From: Beroe forskalii
Lineage: Eukaryota; Ctenophora; Nuda; Beroida; Beroidae
DNA length: 64,000 nucleotides
Reading direction: 5' to 3'
NCBI GenBank assembly: GCA_011033025.1
Contig: WFMF01000055.1
Span: 372,001 to 436,000, forward strand
Positions 44,431 to 57,065 of this stretch are shown here, piece after piece. Numbering within the stretch: the stretch's first letter is position 1; every line of letters starts with the position of its first letter. The position numbers were made by a program, and so were the translations under genes. The notes beneath the pieces are model-generated. The model had not been told where the DNA came from. It ran no database searches and saw nothing but the letters and a program-made list of their open reading frames with translations.

Positions 44431-44765
44431 TCCTTTGTTACCCCTTCATAATATGAGCGAACAATTGGCATTGTCCAATGGGCAACCTTTTTTTGTGTTT
44501 CTGAACCCTGATTTTGCTTATAATTTTTCTGGTCTGTGATTTTTCATTTTCAATTTTTGTTTTGTTATTCCGCAGGTACTGGTTTTTTGAAATATTTTTC
44601 AAATTTCTGAATATGAACCCTTGCCCCTTTTCTATTTTTATAGTTAAAACTTGCACTTGATTATTTAAACTTTACAGAGAACATGATTGGATGTAAAGAC
44701 TTGATGTCGAGGATCTAGTCCAAACTTGTGTGTTTCATTTGACTCTCTAGAATCTAGAAATCTCA

Positions 44766-45045
44766 TATATATATATATATATATATAGTTTAAATTTCAT
44801 CAGTACTCAAATGAAACAACATTTATATATATTTTCTTAACTTTCTCTAACACAATGAAACGAAATGAATGTTGCTAACGTCTCGTAATCTTTAAAAGCA
44901 TTGAATCATAATCTCTGAAACACATAAAATTGCCTGGGTTAGTTCCATCAGAAAAATATAACCTGGAAATGCTTTGGAAAAAGTTCACAAGGTGTTAGCA
45001 ATAATGGGAAATTTCAATTGGTATATATATATATATATATATATA
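44766..45045 (-). repeat. (TA)n, inverted spacer repeat, (TA)n
   Basis: 44791-45019 is the reverse complement of about 36750-36937. It is flanked by (TA)n on both sides (44766-44788 and 45020-45045), so it is a unit moved or inverted between microsatellite tracts. Confidence 0.75.
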
Positions 45046-45161
45046 TACTAACCTGATAATTTTTGTATAGGCTATGAAGAATTATATTCGAGCTAGTACC
45101 TTCACCATTTCCTCTCCTAACCCCGCAGTTTCATTCGTCTACTAGTGGATTTCTAAGATAT

Positions 45162-45210
<49 letters not shown>
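45046..45210 (+). repeat. Penelope family 1 tail-only copy E, then (TA)n
   Basis: Only the last ~120 bp of the family 1 tail are present (TTTTTGTATAGGCTATGAAG through GGATTTCTAAGATA), beginning at one (TA)n and ending at another (45166-45210). It is consistent with an extremely short truncated insertion. Confidence 0.8.
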
Positions 45211-45216
<6 letters not shown>

Positions 45217-45799
45217 GACGCATTATATATAGTAAGATTATAGGGTGAGCAGAATATGAGTATGCATAAGTATGCATAATATGCATGTGAAAACTGAGGG
45301 AACCTTATAATATGTATTTCGTTCTCGACGTGTATTAATATTTCAGTTACCTATTTAAGGAAGGGGGGCGTTCCCCCTCATAGTTGGACACCACGAATTT
45401 GAAATAAGAGTTTTTGTCCTCAAGAGATTGAAGTTTAAACGATAGAACTGATACGGCAGGATTGTAATCAGAACTAGAAGCTTTCGAAAATCTTGTAATT
45501 ATCTTCGTCAGTAATTGTTGGCCAGGATTTATACAGCATTTTGACGGTGGTATTGAGTCCATAGGTCCAACATAGCCCAACATAGCCCAAGTGGAATTTA
45601 ACCTTCACGTTATTAGTCCGCCATTTTTCAATATTTCTGCATGAAATTTTCAGAATCGCTTCAAAACTAGTGGTCAGTTGGTGTATTGGTTTCTAGTCAA
45701 ACTCGTGATTGAGCCACGGGTAAAAGATACCTAGGTATCTCAAGCCTATGCAGCCACACGGTTCACTCAGCCGAGCATACAGGAAACTGTGTGGGAGTC
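45211..45799. other. No gene; repeat shared with the arms
   Basis: On the minus strand, about 45480-45585 contains GTTGGACCTATGGACTC and CCGTCAAAATGCTG. These resemble sequence in both arms (about 3170-3260 and 56300-56360), so this is a dispersed repeat rather than a gene. Confidence 0.5.
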
Positions 45800-45803
45800 T
45801 TAA

Positions 45804-47649
45804 AGGGATGGTGTAGTTTTGGTCGAAAAAATAAATTTCGTTTATTATGGCCTTAATGTTACCGGAATAGCATATAAAGAAGTATGGAATGTGTTTCAGA
45901 CCGCAAGATCCGCCCTGCCTCCGCTAATTAATAAATTTAGAACGGAAATAGATACTCTGAAAAGGCAGGCAGTCTACACTGTAATATAACACTGCGTTAT
46001 ATAGGGCACATTAATCGAATGATTATGACGATACCACGCATGTTTATGCAACAATTTTGTATTCAGTATGTCAATAATTAACCAGAGAAACATATTTCAG
46101 ACTTGAACTATCACCAAAACCAGTGGTTTTCTCATGAAAACCATTTTTTATGAACATCATGGTATAATGTAATACAACATTGTATTACAGTATTACGTCT
46201 ATTGAATATGAATCATATGAAGATTCGACACATGTTTATGCAATTACATCGTATCTAGCGTTTCAATAATTGACCAGAGAAATAAATTCTACACCTGATT
46301 TCTTACTCAAACCAAGGGCTCTCTCATAAAACCACTTTTATGACAAAATGGAAAGATACACTAAATTACGTCTATTGAATACATGAATTATACATGAATA
46401 TGGCGATACCACACTCCTACTTTATTACAGACCATGACCGAAGACTTTCAGAATTCACATGAAACCACCTTCATGGACAGTGTACTGTTGTAAGTATGCA
46501 GGAATAATAAGAACGTTACAAAATCAAGATTATTTGTCAACGTCACTGGTATTCATAATAACATAACCAGAATAGCCAATGCCGTCTGGGTTTGGAAACT
46601 TTCTCGTATAGGTACTAGATACTACACATGATGGCAAAATATATCTAACACTTCTCTCAAAGTCTCCAGAGGCCATCATATTAAAAAAGGCTTTATATCC
46701 TAGAAATCTAGATTTTTGTTCGTGAGAGTTTTGTTTCATGGTCAGTATGGAGTATTGCATCGTCTTTGAGTCTCAGCAAATACCTCTTGGTAGCCCCTAC
46801 TTCCATAACTCTGGCCATGTACTCTTCTATGTAATCGGAGTCCGTGAAATGCTCTGAACAAACATAGTAGGATTAAATTTGGGCTTTACAGATATTATGA
46901 TCAGCTTGTCTATCGACCCGAGCATCCCAATCCCATTGCTTCCATTGTTAGTGGATCACTGGGAACTTTGTGCAGTTTGAAAAATGACCTTCTACTTGAT
47001 TGAGTGCCAGAACGTTTAGAACAATCAACAACCACCAACTACACAGGACGATTCCATGAGAATACGTCTTATTTGGACTGAGAATATTATTATATTACTT
47101 ACTGACTATCACCGCAAATATCAACAATCATTAATTGTCAAATAATTGATAGGCAAATTTGATAATAATTTCAATTATCCTGATGGTTGAAATTCAGAAT
47201 AAGTAAAAAACAAGCCATATTTATCGAGTTTTTTACCGTACATTGAACATTATATCGATCCATCGACCTTACCTAAATATTACATTACATATTCACATAT
47301 TACATAGTTAATGAGACCTAACGACGGTTTTTTTCGGTGAACATTACCAACTAACACATTGAAACAATAATTTTAAGTGGTTTCACAATAATATTTTTGT
47401 AACGCAAGTACAACGGCAATTAAACGGAAGATATGGTACATGTTAATGTGAAATACAGGGAACAAAGGAACTGCCGCTCTCTCCTCTTTTCACATCCGGG
47501 CGTGACAAATTACCGCAGCCCTAATTGAGTTATTTCAGGGTGTGTTTACACAAACAAACGCTTAGAGTATCAATATAGGTCATGTAGTACCTATTTTTAC
47601 CGGAATAAGATAAAATTAAAATTTTGCATCTGAAAACTATACCATCCCT
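45804..47649. mobile_element. TTAA-flanked DNA transposon (Kolobok/T2-like ends)
   Basis: AGGGATGGTGTAGTTTT at left and AAAACTATACCATCCCT at right are inverted repeats directly flanked by TTAA (45800-45803, 47650-47653). Together the ends read TTAAAGGGATGG, fitting the TTAAAGGRR terminus described for T2/Kolobok elements. Internal tandem segments of about 200 bp (45990-46440) repeat words such as CATGTTTATGCAA and TTACGTCTATTGAATA. The minus strand holds a decayed gene with THAP and P2X7-like domains (46530-47060). No catalytic transposase domain was found, so it is probably a derivative that kept or captured this gene. Confidence 0.75.
46530..47060 (-). pseudogene. Decayed THAP domain joined to a P2X7-type C-terminal zinc-binding domain
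   Basis: Minus strand from about 47060: SSCVV and CSKRSGTQSS, an aromatic/Trp-rich middle (WKQWDWDARVDRQ), VCSEHFTDSDYIEEY, then KRYLLRLKDDAI. This follows the THAP layout (early cysteines, central Trp, C-x2-H-F, later AVPT-like end). At least two stop codons interrupt it (near 46955 and 46873). In another frame, about 46720-46533 encodes RFLGYKAFF, YILPSCVV and KFPNPDGIGYSGY, closely like the end of the intracellular zinc-binding domain of P2X7 receptors, which in invertebrates also occurs without the channel. THAP domains bind DNA and are found in P and Kolobok transposases. The first, cysteine-rich half of the P2X7-type domain is not seen. Confidence 0.68.
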
Positions 47650-47653
47650 TTAA

Positions 47654-48720
47654 ATGAGGAGCTGCCCATTGCAGCGAAGTATCCGACAAATAAAGTTTGT
47701 ATTACACTTCCTTAACCGTCACTGGCTTATATAAAAGAGAGGCCGGACCCGAATTTCCGCAAGAGGATAGCCCCGGACTGTGCCTGCCTCTGACTGCTGA
47801 GGCGGTGAGGGTGAGTGAGGATGATGTTAGAGTTGTGAAGGGGTGACTAAGGAAAGGAGGATACCTTTACCAATACAATACCAGTTTCGTCAGTCTGAGC
47901 AGAGAGGTGATTTGATGCTAGGTCACCCCTGTTTTGTCCGTCTCCTCCTCTGTTCGCTGTAGTCTTTTGGTTTGGAGTGCGAAGCTGACTAGTGAGTTCA
48001 TACTGTCGCTGTCTATGATGTCGTCTATCGAATAATAGTATGTCCCGAGTATCTTACCTCTGATCCTCATAAAGGTCGTGCACTGGCCTTTGAAGTGCAA
48101 CTGTCTCTTCAGTGTCAGTACAGTAAGGGACAGTTTGGTCAGTGCAGTAAGGGCAGTCTTCACGTGTTATTCTCTGTACTTGTGTAAGTGTTTGTTCAGT
48201 TCTATGTGTCCTGTAATAATGGAGATGGCAGTTTGGTACCAGATGCCGTTGTCCGTGTTGTCATTGAGGGTTTCGAAACCTTCTGTTGGTTTCCAATGAT
48301 CATGTCTGAGTGGGCACATTTGTTAGTGCTACACCTGTTGTGGCTGAGGTTGTTGATCTTGGTGTTAATTAAGTGTTTGATGAATGATAAGGGGACAAGA
48401 CTCGTGACAGGATTACTTCCTTCAGTACCAGTCTTGGCGAGCTGATCTGCTAATCTCGTTTCCCTAAGTGTCCTATGTGGGCCTTGATCCATCTAACTTG
48501 GACTGTATTGTGCTGTGCTAGTATGGCAAGTGAATTGTGACAGTTTTAAACTGACTTGTTCCTGTGTATTTTATTGGAAAGAGCTTGAAGTGCCGATAGG
48601 CTGTCGCTCCAGGTGATCTGTTTGTTTTGTTGAGTTTGTCAGCAGCGTAAATGAGTGCTGCTATCTCAGCTTACAAGTTCAGTGATCTTTCATTCTGAAG
48701 GAGTGTTCGGTGGTGTTTTC
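47654..48720 (-). pseudogene. 3' end of an RNase H-bearing LINE
   Basis: Minus strand from about 48680: AEIAALIYAADKLNK, WSDSLSALQAL, then WIKAHIGHLG and ADQLAK. These are the ordered RNase H blocks with the acidic residues (E, D of SDS, D of ADQ) and the His of KAHIG. Frameshifts separate the blocks and a stop lies after NKSV (about 48550). About 400 further bases with shredded coding remnants lead to the end near 47660, directly beside the TTAA of the transposon. RNase H downstream of RT is known in I-, R1-, LOA- and Ingi-type LINEs; which clade is not resolved. The upstream part is lost near the satellite array. Confidence 0.75.
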
Positions 48721-48792
48721 GTCATGTTGTTGAATGTTGATAAGTTTATTTATTGTCTTTCTCGAGGTTGTTGATGTAGTTGTCTGAATGAC

Positions 48793-50157
48793 ACACCGAG
48801 CCCTGATAATGACGTCACCAGAGCCACCGCAAGCCCTGATAATGACGTCACCAGGCACCACACGAGCCCTGATAATGACGTCACCAGAGCACCACCTGAG
48901 CCCTGATAATGACGTCACCAGAGCACCACACCAGCCCTGATAATGACGTCACCAGAGCACCACACCAAGCCCTGATAATGACGTCACCAGAGCACCACCT
49001 GAGCCCTGATAATGACGTCACCAGAGCACCAATCCAGCCCTGATAATGACGTCACCAGAGCACCACTCCGAGAGCCCCTGATAATGACGTCACAGAGCAC
49101 CACCTGAGCCCTGATAAATGACGTCACCAGAGCACCACCTCCGAGCCCTGATAATGACGTCACCAGAGCACCACCGAGCCCTGATAATGACGTCACCAGA
49201 GCACTCACACCAAGCCCTGATAATGACGTCACCAGAGCACCACACCAAGCCCTGATAATGACGTCACCAGAGCACCCCCGAGCCCTGATAATGACGTCAC
49301 CAGAGCACCACTCCGAGCCCTGATAATGACGTCACCAGAGCACCACACCGAGCCTGATAATGACGTCATCAGAGCACCACCGAGCCCTGATAATGACGTC
49401 ACCAGAGCACCCCACTCCGAGCCTGATAATGACGTCACCAGAGCACCACTCCGAGCCCTGATAATGACGTCATCAGAGCACCTCCAAGCCCTGATAATGA
49501 CGTCACCAGAGCACCATTGATAATGACGTCACCAGCCCTGAGCCCTATAATGACGTCACCAGAGCACCACACCGAGCCCTGATAATGACGTCAGAGCCCA
49601 CACCAAGCAATGACACCGAGCCCACCCAAGCCCTGATAATGACGTCACCAGAGCACCACTCCAGCCCTGATAATGACGTCACCAGAGCCATTCCGAGCCC
49701 TGATAATGACGTCACCAAGAGCACCGACTCGGAGCCCTGATATTGGCGTCACCAGAGCACCACTCCGAGCCCTGATAATGACGTCACCAGAGCACCACTC
49801 AAGCCCTGATAATGACGTCACCAGAGCGTCACCAAGCCCTGAGACGCACCAGAGCTTCACCGAGCCCTGATAATGACGTCACCAGAGCACCACTCAGCCC
49901 TGATAATGACGTCACCAGAGCACCACCCAAGCCCTGATAATGACGTCACCAGAGCACCACCCGAGCCCCTGATAAGCGTCACCAGAGCACCACACCGAGC
50001 CCTGATAATGACGTCTCCAGAGCACCACACCAAGCCCTGATAATGACGTCACCAGAGCACCACACCAAGCCCAGATAATGACGTCACCAGAGCACCACTC
50101 CGAGCCCTGATAATGACGTCACCAGAGCACCACACCGAGCCCTGATAATGACGTCAC
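48793..50157 (-). repeat. 35-bp satellite array, inverted, short
   Basis: About 39 monomers of the same 35-bp satellite as 9731-21844, reading on the minus strand (CAGAGCACCAC, then AGCCCTGATAATGACGTCA). It is more degenerate than the ends of the left array. Its right edge joins the right arm at the same point, and with the same first monomer, as the left array joins the left arm. Confidence 0.95.
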
Positions 50158-50862
50158 GTAATGGTTCATTGTAAATACTTGAACGGTCCACCTCACAGCG
50201 GGTAAATGACATCCGAATTTAATCAAAATATTCGTGCAGAACATAAGATGGGAAATAAACCTGTCGTCATAATAATATTATGTGAAACCTTGATTTGTTA
50301 TTATTACATTGATCTACGACCTGGTGTTTTAGTTGAAATCCTTGGACACATCCGACACTGCTCGTGCAAATATTACACATTTCAAGACGGCTATTATGAA
50401 ATTAGCACTTAAGAACATTCTTTTTCCTTTAGTTTTAAGACTGCCGTGGCGTGAGCTCAGTGGTAAATAATATAATAATAGTTAGTCAATATCAATCCAT
50501 GCGATTTTCTTATCAAAACAGACAAATAGACGTTAATGATGAAAGGAGGAAATGTTTTGTTTTCATGCTGCGTCGGAAGGTGGCGTTTCTGTGCCTTATA
50601 CCGGGGCGGGGCCCACACGTCATTACCACGTCATTACCACGTCATTACCACGTCATTACCACTGTCATGCCGCATGGAGGAAGCAACATGGCCATTTGAC
50701 GTTAAAATGCCTGGAGCGCAAAGTAATGTATTCCTTCCACATTCCCAATAAGAATCATCTTATGCTTCATCTCTGCGGCTATTGAAATACATACCACATT
50801 TGCCTGACCGGGTCCATATTGGTTTGACCCATTCGGGCTGCGGATATATTCCTTGGATGGTA

Positions 50863-51074
50863 GGACAAAACCCCACCCGGACAAAACCACACCCGGACAT
50901 AACCCCACCTTAGAGCACAAATTGCGCGATGGGAACGTTCGTGCGAACCGTACGTCCTAACCCTAACCGTAATATTGCGTCACAGGATTACGCACGAGCG
51001 TCCCTTTCGCGCAATTTGTGCTCTAAGGTGGGGTTATGTCCGGGTGGTGTTTAATTTCAGGTGGTGTTTTGTCC
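50863..51074 (-). mobile_element. Foldback element with telomere-like centre, right-arm copy
   Basis: Mirror of 8818-9028: ACCCCACCTTAGAGCAC facing its complement around CCTAACCCTAACC. The right end has an extra insertion (TTTAATTTCAG near 51050) absent from the left-arm copy. Confidence 0.7.
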
Positions 51075-51459
51075 GCACCATTCCTTGTGCTACGTCCTTG
51101 AGAAGTATCCCAAAATAAATAGGCGCTTGTCTGTCTTTTCTATTGACTTATTAAAAAAAGCCTCAGAGTTCATCCAATTCCTCAAAATTTCAACTTATAA
51201 CCATGATGATATACCGGCAGCGCATTTGACAATATACGTTTGTTAAAATGATGTAATAATTTCATGTTTATTGCAGGGAAGTGAAGAGATGGAGTGCTTA
51301 TTATGGAGCAACATATCCTGCAATAACTCAATAACGATGAAGGCACTAAAGAGCAAGGTACAAAAAGAAAATGTCAAGACCCCTGAGAGTTCTTCTCGTC
51401 GATGTTTAACAGTATTGATGTTCACAAACTTTTAACAGTTTTGGATATAAAACCTTATT

Positions 51460-52431
51460 GGACATAATTATCACGAACATTACAGTCACGCTGAGCACCT
51501 CAGCGTAAATATTAATGTTCGGGAAAATTTTGTCCGATATTTCCTCTTAAAATTTTTTGGATACAGACGCAAAATTTCAGGCCTCCTGACACACGGTACC
51601 CCGTCCATTTTTGATGGACAGGTTGTTGACAGGCGAATGCCAGGTTCGAAAAAAATTGCAGACAGGTCAGGGACAGGTTCTGAACTGAATTAAAACAGGT
51701 TTTAACATTTTTTAAACAAATTTCCGACGGGTTCTTGACGGGTTTTGGACAGGATTTAGACAGGTGCTTGACGGGTTTTTGACAGGTTCTCGACAGGATC
51801 TGGACGGGTTCTAGAAATTTTTTAAAGAAATTCTAGACGGGTTTTGGACGGGTTTTTCTGCAAGTTTGGACGGGTTCATAACTGGGTTAAAACAGGTTTC
51901 GACAAAGATTTCGACAGTTTGTGACAGGTTGTGAACGGGTTCGTGACAGATAAAGAAAATTTTACGGGCAGGTTCTCGACAGGTTTAGGCCAGGTTATTG
52001 ACAGGTCTTGAACGGGATTTCGATTTACTTTTTAGAAGATTGGGACGGGTTCTCAATAGGTTTTGGACAGGTTTGTGACGGTTTTTAGACGGGTTTAGGA
52101 CCGTTTTCAACTCAATTGAGACAGGTTTTGACGGGGTACCGTGTGTCAGGAGGCCTAATTTCTGACTTCCTCTCGCACGAATAATAAAATTTTAAGGAAA
52201 TTTATTTTTCACGCTTAGTACCCGCAAAATGGAAATTCATCATTAATTAACGAAAAATATTGAAAAATCTTCAATTCAAATATTCAAATCGTGGAAGAAA
52301 ATGGGAAAAATGGAGCCGATAAATTTGAATTTTTGTTGAAATTTGAAGTAGCAGGAGCCAGGATCGAGCGTGAATATTAATGTCCGTGAAGTTTTAGGTC
52401 CGTGAAACTAAAGTCCGTGATAATTATGTCC
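51460..52431 (-). mobile_element. TIR element, ends GGACATAATTATCACG, right-arm copy
   Basis: Mirror of 7469-8429, containing the nested element 51579-52154. Same ends and same nesting order. Confidence 0.55.
51579..52154 (-). mobile_element. TIR element filled with GACAGGTT repeats, AATTTC duplication, right-arm copy
   Basis: Mirror of 7741-8309, with AATTTC at both flanks (51573-51578, 52155-52160). It is 576 bp against 569 bp on the left; the difference lies in small indels in the internal GACGGGTT/GACAGGTT words. Confidence 0.8.
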
Positions 52432-52949
52432 GTGATTATTTGGTAAGTGAGATACAATCCTCGACACTGCGAAAGCAGATGTTTTTGAGATTCTTTGCTT
52501 ATTGTGATAATCATTCAGAAGTCTTGCACCAGTCAATGTTAAAATAATTCTTGGCACAACTACACACATACACAACAAGCATAAAGTAGTGGTGCTAAGA
52601 TTAAGACGTTCCCGTTTAATCAGGAAACAAGCTATATTTTGCTGCCAATCCATGAACTTTGAATTATTGTACGGAATTGCTGCATCAGACATTTACTGTA
52701 ATTCCGTGATCCACTGGGCCGGGTAAGCGAATCCGGATTACTACGAAATACATCAAACGAAAACAATACGTTATACGGCATCGGATAGGAACTATAAAAA
52801 GGTCAGCGCGCGTACAGTACTAGTGCGCGCAGCATTTCGATCTTCTGCAAAGTTATCGATCATTCAAAGAAGCCTTCCGCGCGGCGGGCGCCATCGCTTA
52901 AATGTAAAGTTTTAACTATGATGGTAAATTTCGAAACTAACTTTCAATT

Positions 52950-53003
52950 ATACACGGTGAATTCACGTGAATACACGGCGAATTCACGTGAATACACGGC
53001 GAA
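52950..53003 (-). repeat. 21-bp tandem repeat with ATTCACGTGAAT, right-arm copy
   Basis: Mirror of 6880-6953 with two full ATTCACGTGAAT palindromes instead of three. Confidence 0.88.
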
Positions 53004-53689
53004 CTCTTAAAAATCGAGGATTATGCCACGACGACACGACGTGCTCTATTTCTATAATTATCACTATGATTAACGCACCCATCGCGTTATTTGAAATTCA
53101 TTTTCAACCGTGAAGCGTGAATACTGAATACGGTTTATTGTATGAACTCCAAGCTCTGTATTTAACGTTGAACTATGAGAATGATTATGATTTTGAATGA
53201 TGCTTCAACTTCAAAATCTTCGGCTGGCTCGGATTGACAATGAATTATCCAACAATGATTTTTAGATTTAGAAATAGAATGAAAGGCAGACGCATAAAAT
53301 ATAAAACTAAAAGGAGAACAATAGTAGTACTAGTAGTTCAATAGAAAATGCAGCCATTAAGCCTAAACCAACGACTTAGCTTCATATTGTTTATCATTAT
53401 CTTATGAATATGTCCTTCGTTTTCAAATTCAACTTCAAGTTCAAGGCCAAGTGCAATTATTGTGATTATTCTACGTCATACTGTCAATTTAATTGCAAGA
53501 ATTAATTCAAAATGTATGCTATTTGCTTAAGTAAAAAGTAGTAAAGTAATAATATTTGAATTTCAACATGGACGTATCTTCGAATTTTAATTTGTACGAA
53601 ATTCCGAATCCCAATTCCCTGTTTAAGCCCACATAGTTGCTAAACACGTATATATACTATATCCCTTTTGCATTGCTTCATTATCCATG
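53004..53689. other. No gene recognised
   Basis: Mirror of about 6241-6879; AT-rich with no recognised feature. Confidence 0.45.
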
Positions 53690-55420
53690 ACAATGACGTC
53701 AGTAAAATATAATTAAGCACACCTTGCTAAACGCATATATCCCTGTGTGGCTCGCGCGGCGCGCTTCCCCAGCTTCCCCGTAGGGGAGCGCGCGGCGCGT
53801 ACACACACCTATGCGGGCTTAGGAAAAGCGCACCTATGACCTACAACCTAGCGCTTTAACGACTAGGGTTAGGATTTGTTAGGGCGGGTTAGGGTTACTA
53901 TTAGGATTAAGGTTAGGGTTTTAATTTTGGTTAGGATACAGAAAAATTGACGTTTAGATGATAGATCTGTGACGTCACTCACAACTCAGAGCCGTTTATA
54001 GGCTAGTGTCCCATATAACTCTGGGCTCTTCATTATCTATGATAATGACGTCAGTCAGAAAAATATAGTTAAGCGCACCTAGCGCTTTAAGGACTAGGGT
54101 TAGGGTCACGATTAGGGCTCAGGATTTGTTAGGGTTAGGGTTAGGATTAAGGTTAGGGTTTTGGTTAGGGTCATGGTTAGGTTTAGGATACAGAAAGGTC
54201 TGGCATCTCTCCGTCACTCAGAAAAATAAATTTAGGGCTGGACTTAGGTTACGGATTACAAGATCGAAAGGTCAATTTTAAGGTTCTATTTGGTAAACCT
54301 AACAGATCGACCCTAACTCTAAAACCCTAACCTTAATCCTTACCCTAAACCTAACAAATCCTGACCCTAACCAAAACCCTAACCCTATCCTTTAAAGCGC
54401 TAGATGCGCTTGTCTGTCTAACGTCGTCAGACCCATTATTTAAAATTTCAGCCACGTGAGTCGTGGCGCGCGCGCTTTGCGCGCGCGAGGGGGTCAGGCA
54501 ACGCCTGACAAAGATGCGCTTAATTATGTTTTTCTGAGTGACGTCATTGTCATAGATAATGAAGGCTCCCGTTTACATGGGAGACGTACCGAAAAATTGA
54601 CGTTTAGCATCTGTGACGTCACTCAGAGCCGTTTATATGGGAGAGATACCAGAAAAATTGACCTTTAGGTCTGTTACGTCACTCAGCCAGAGTTATATGG
54701 GACTGGGAGACATACCTGTAAACGGGATTGCTCCATGTTACGGAGCCTTATTTTGCGCGCGCAAGCGCGCCTCTTCAGAGAAGAGGCAAATAAATGTTTG
54801 TGACTTTTCTATGAAAAAGCGCGCACGGGCGAACAAACAGGGATAGACACGTAACATGTGGTAAAAACGGGAGTGTTCATTATCTATGACAATGACTTTA
54901 TGACTTCACTGAGAAGAATATAATTAAGCGCATCTAGCGCTTAACTTCAAGCATTTAAATCAGGGTTCTGGTTTGCTGAACACGTATACCCCTGTTATCG
55001 TCGCGTGGCGCGCTTCCCCAGAACACAGAACAGGGAAGCGCGCGGCGCGTACACACACCTATGCGGTTTTAGGAAAGTTCTGGTTAGGGTCATGATTTGT
55101 TAGGTTAAGGGTAAGGATTAAGGTTATGGTTTTGGTAAGGGCAATGGTTAGGTTTAGGATACTGCAAAATTGACGTCTAGATCTGTGACGCCACTCAGCC
55201 AGAGTTATATGGGACATACTATACCTGTTCATGTTATCGTTGCTAAACACTCACCCTAACTAGGACCTTGCCAGGCGTTACCAGGCGTTACCTGGCCCCC
55301 TCGCGCGCGCGCGCCCCCGACAATGTCTGGCAAACCAGGACCCTGGTTACGCGCACGGTTAGGGGAAGCTAAACACGTATATCCCTGTTTGCGTTGCGCG
55401 GTGCGCTTCCTCAGAACAGG
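53690..55420. repeat. Rearranged cluster of telomere-like TIR modules, right arm
   Basis: Mirror of 4130-6240. It holds TTAGGG-type runs (53866-53930, 54090-54190, 55080-55150) and CCCTAA-type runs (54300-54390), TGACGTCA words next to CATATAACTCTG or CCGTTTATATGGGAGA ends, and GCGCGCGC strings. The order and lengths of pieces differ from the left arm. Confidence 0.7.
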
Positions 55421-55745
55421 GCTATTGATTCATTTCCTAAGCCCTTTAGACTTTTCTTGATAGATAATTTAAATGATACGCATGCTGCTTATTAATCCTC
55501 GTTCTTATTGAATATCAAAATAATAGTCATCACCACAGCAATGATAATCTTCGGCTTTATCCAAGACATTCCCTTTAAGCTATCCTTTTCTGCTCTTGAA
55601 CAACCAAAGATGATCCCGTAAAGCGAATATGATCCTTAGTTTTCCTAATTTGGTTTGTTGGTTTCAAGTCACATAGCACATCTCAAAAGAGATGACAATT
55701 TCAATAATTGTTCCACTACATATCACCAAATATTGTTTGTTTTTT

Positions 55746-56035
55746 TCAAATTTGAAAATTTTTGCTGGTAGAAAAATTTTTATCCCTGCTCTGGCCCTTA
55801 TCCTCCCTATGGGAAATGAATTTCGACTTTTGTGAAGGGGTGGATTCACCAAAACCACACTCTGATTTACTGAAGCAATTCTCTAGAATAACATTTAATA
55901 AAGAGTCTTTGTCAATGCTTTTAATTCCCCTGTATGGTATTGTCTTCATGTACTTCTTCTCATGCTTGATATATCGTTGCAAAATTTCTGCCTTTCCCAA
56001 AACTGCTGTATAAGGTACTAGTAGCGGTACCTTCG
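55746..56035 (-). CDS. Open frame conserved in both arms, product unknown (longer copy)
   Basis: Mirror of 3511-3762, reading on through KGQSRDKNFSTSKNFQI where the left copy has a stop. It contains RYIKHEKKYMKTIPYRG and ENCFSKSECGFGEST. There is no recognised family, no clear ATG and no signal peptide. It lies upstream of, and antisense to, the carrier exon, so it is not part of that gene. Confidence 0.25.
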
Positions 56036-56946
56036 TTCCAGGGGTGTTTAAATTTATTTATTTATTTATTATCTTGAAAAATGTGGCCAATTTTTAGGCT
56101 GAAAATAGGCCAACTGCCACTTTGGCACACAGGCTTTGCAAGGCCATAACTTGGCCATTTTTCATTCGATTTTGAGAAACAAATACACTTAAATGATCAG
56201 CTCATCAAGACAAATCAAATGCAATCAAAAGCTAAGCTCTATATTTGTCCATTAATAAAATTCCAAATATTGGACCCCATTTTGCTCTGATGCCTCATGG
56301 GAAATATTGGACCTATGGACTTGAGACCACTGTCAAGATGTTGGTACATGTCCAGGCCATCCTGGCCAACTCTTATCCCAAATTTGTGTTTTCCAAAATA
56401 TTAGGGTTGAACCCTCCCCCCCCCCCTTAATTAGACTATACACTTAAAATTTTTTTTTCATGATAATCCATTTGAGCCAGGAAGGCTCTTATTTCCTGCC
56501 AGTCTATCAGTGCTGTCTGCTAGAGGTATCATCATGCTTTAACTGTCTTCTTGATGGTACCAGAGGTGAATGTTTTTCAAGATTTCCCGCAAATAAGGTT
56601 CTATTAGATTTGATGTCTCATTAATCAGGAAAATAAGTTTAGAAAAAAAATATTTTTAATCAGGAAAAATTTTTAATCAGGAAAAATATTTTTAATCAGG
56701 AAAATAAGTTTAGAAAAAAAATATTTTTAATCATCAATTTTTAATCATCTATTACTGATATCTATTGTATAGTTATATGATTGGACATAGGTCAATGTTG
56801 TCTAAAATTTAAGTAATATATAGGAATTCTTGTGGTGAACGGAGAAAAGCCCCCTGGGGCTTTTGTCCAGGGGGAGGGGGGCTTCTGTCAACTTGTAAAT
56901 TCAAATTGTACTTATATTGTTATATATTATGATTAATTACTCTCAG

Positions 56947-57065
56947 CAGAGCATTGCTGTGTCACTGGTTAGTGGTACATGTAGTGGTTTGGTATGTAGT
57001 CTCTTATTTCAACCTTTGGATTACATCAAGACACAGCTTCAGTGCAGTCATTTGAAGTCTCTGAG
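56947..57065 (+). CDS. SLC25A38: SLC25A38-like mitochondrial carrier, first visible exon
   Basis: A 119-nt exon preceded by a pyrimidine-rich TTACTCTCAG acceptor and followed by GT. It encodes SIAVSLVSGTCSG and LLFQPLDYIKTQLQ, the first transmembrane helix of a mitochondrial carrier repeat with the P-x-D-x-x-K signature. The FQPLD wording is characteristic of SLC25A38/Hem25, the inner-membrane carrier that brings glycine into mitochondria for heme synthesis. It ends ...AG in phase 2, and the next exon begins A-GGT, so the codon and the HLKSLRGLLQ peptide continue smoothly. The start codon exon was not found. The exon is duplicated, inverted, at 2498-2616. Confidence 0.8.
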
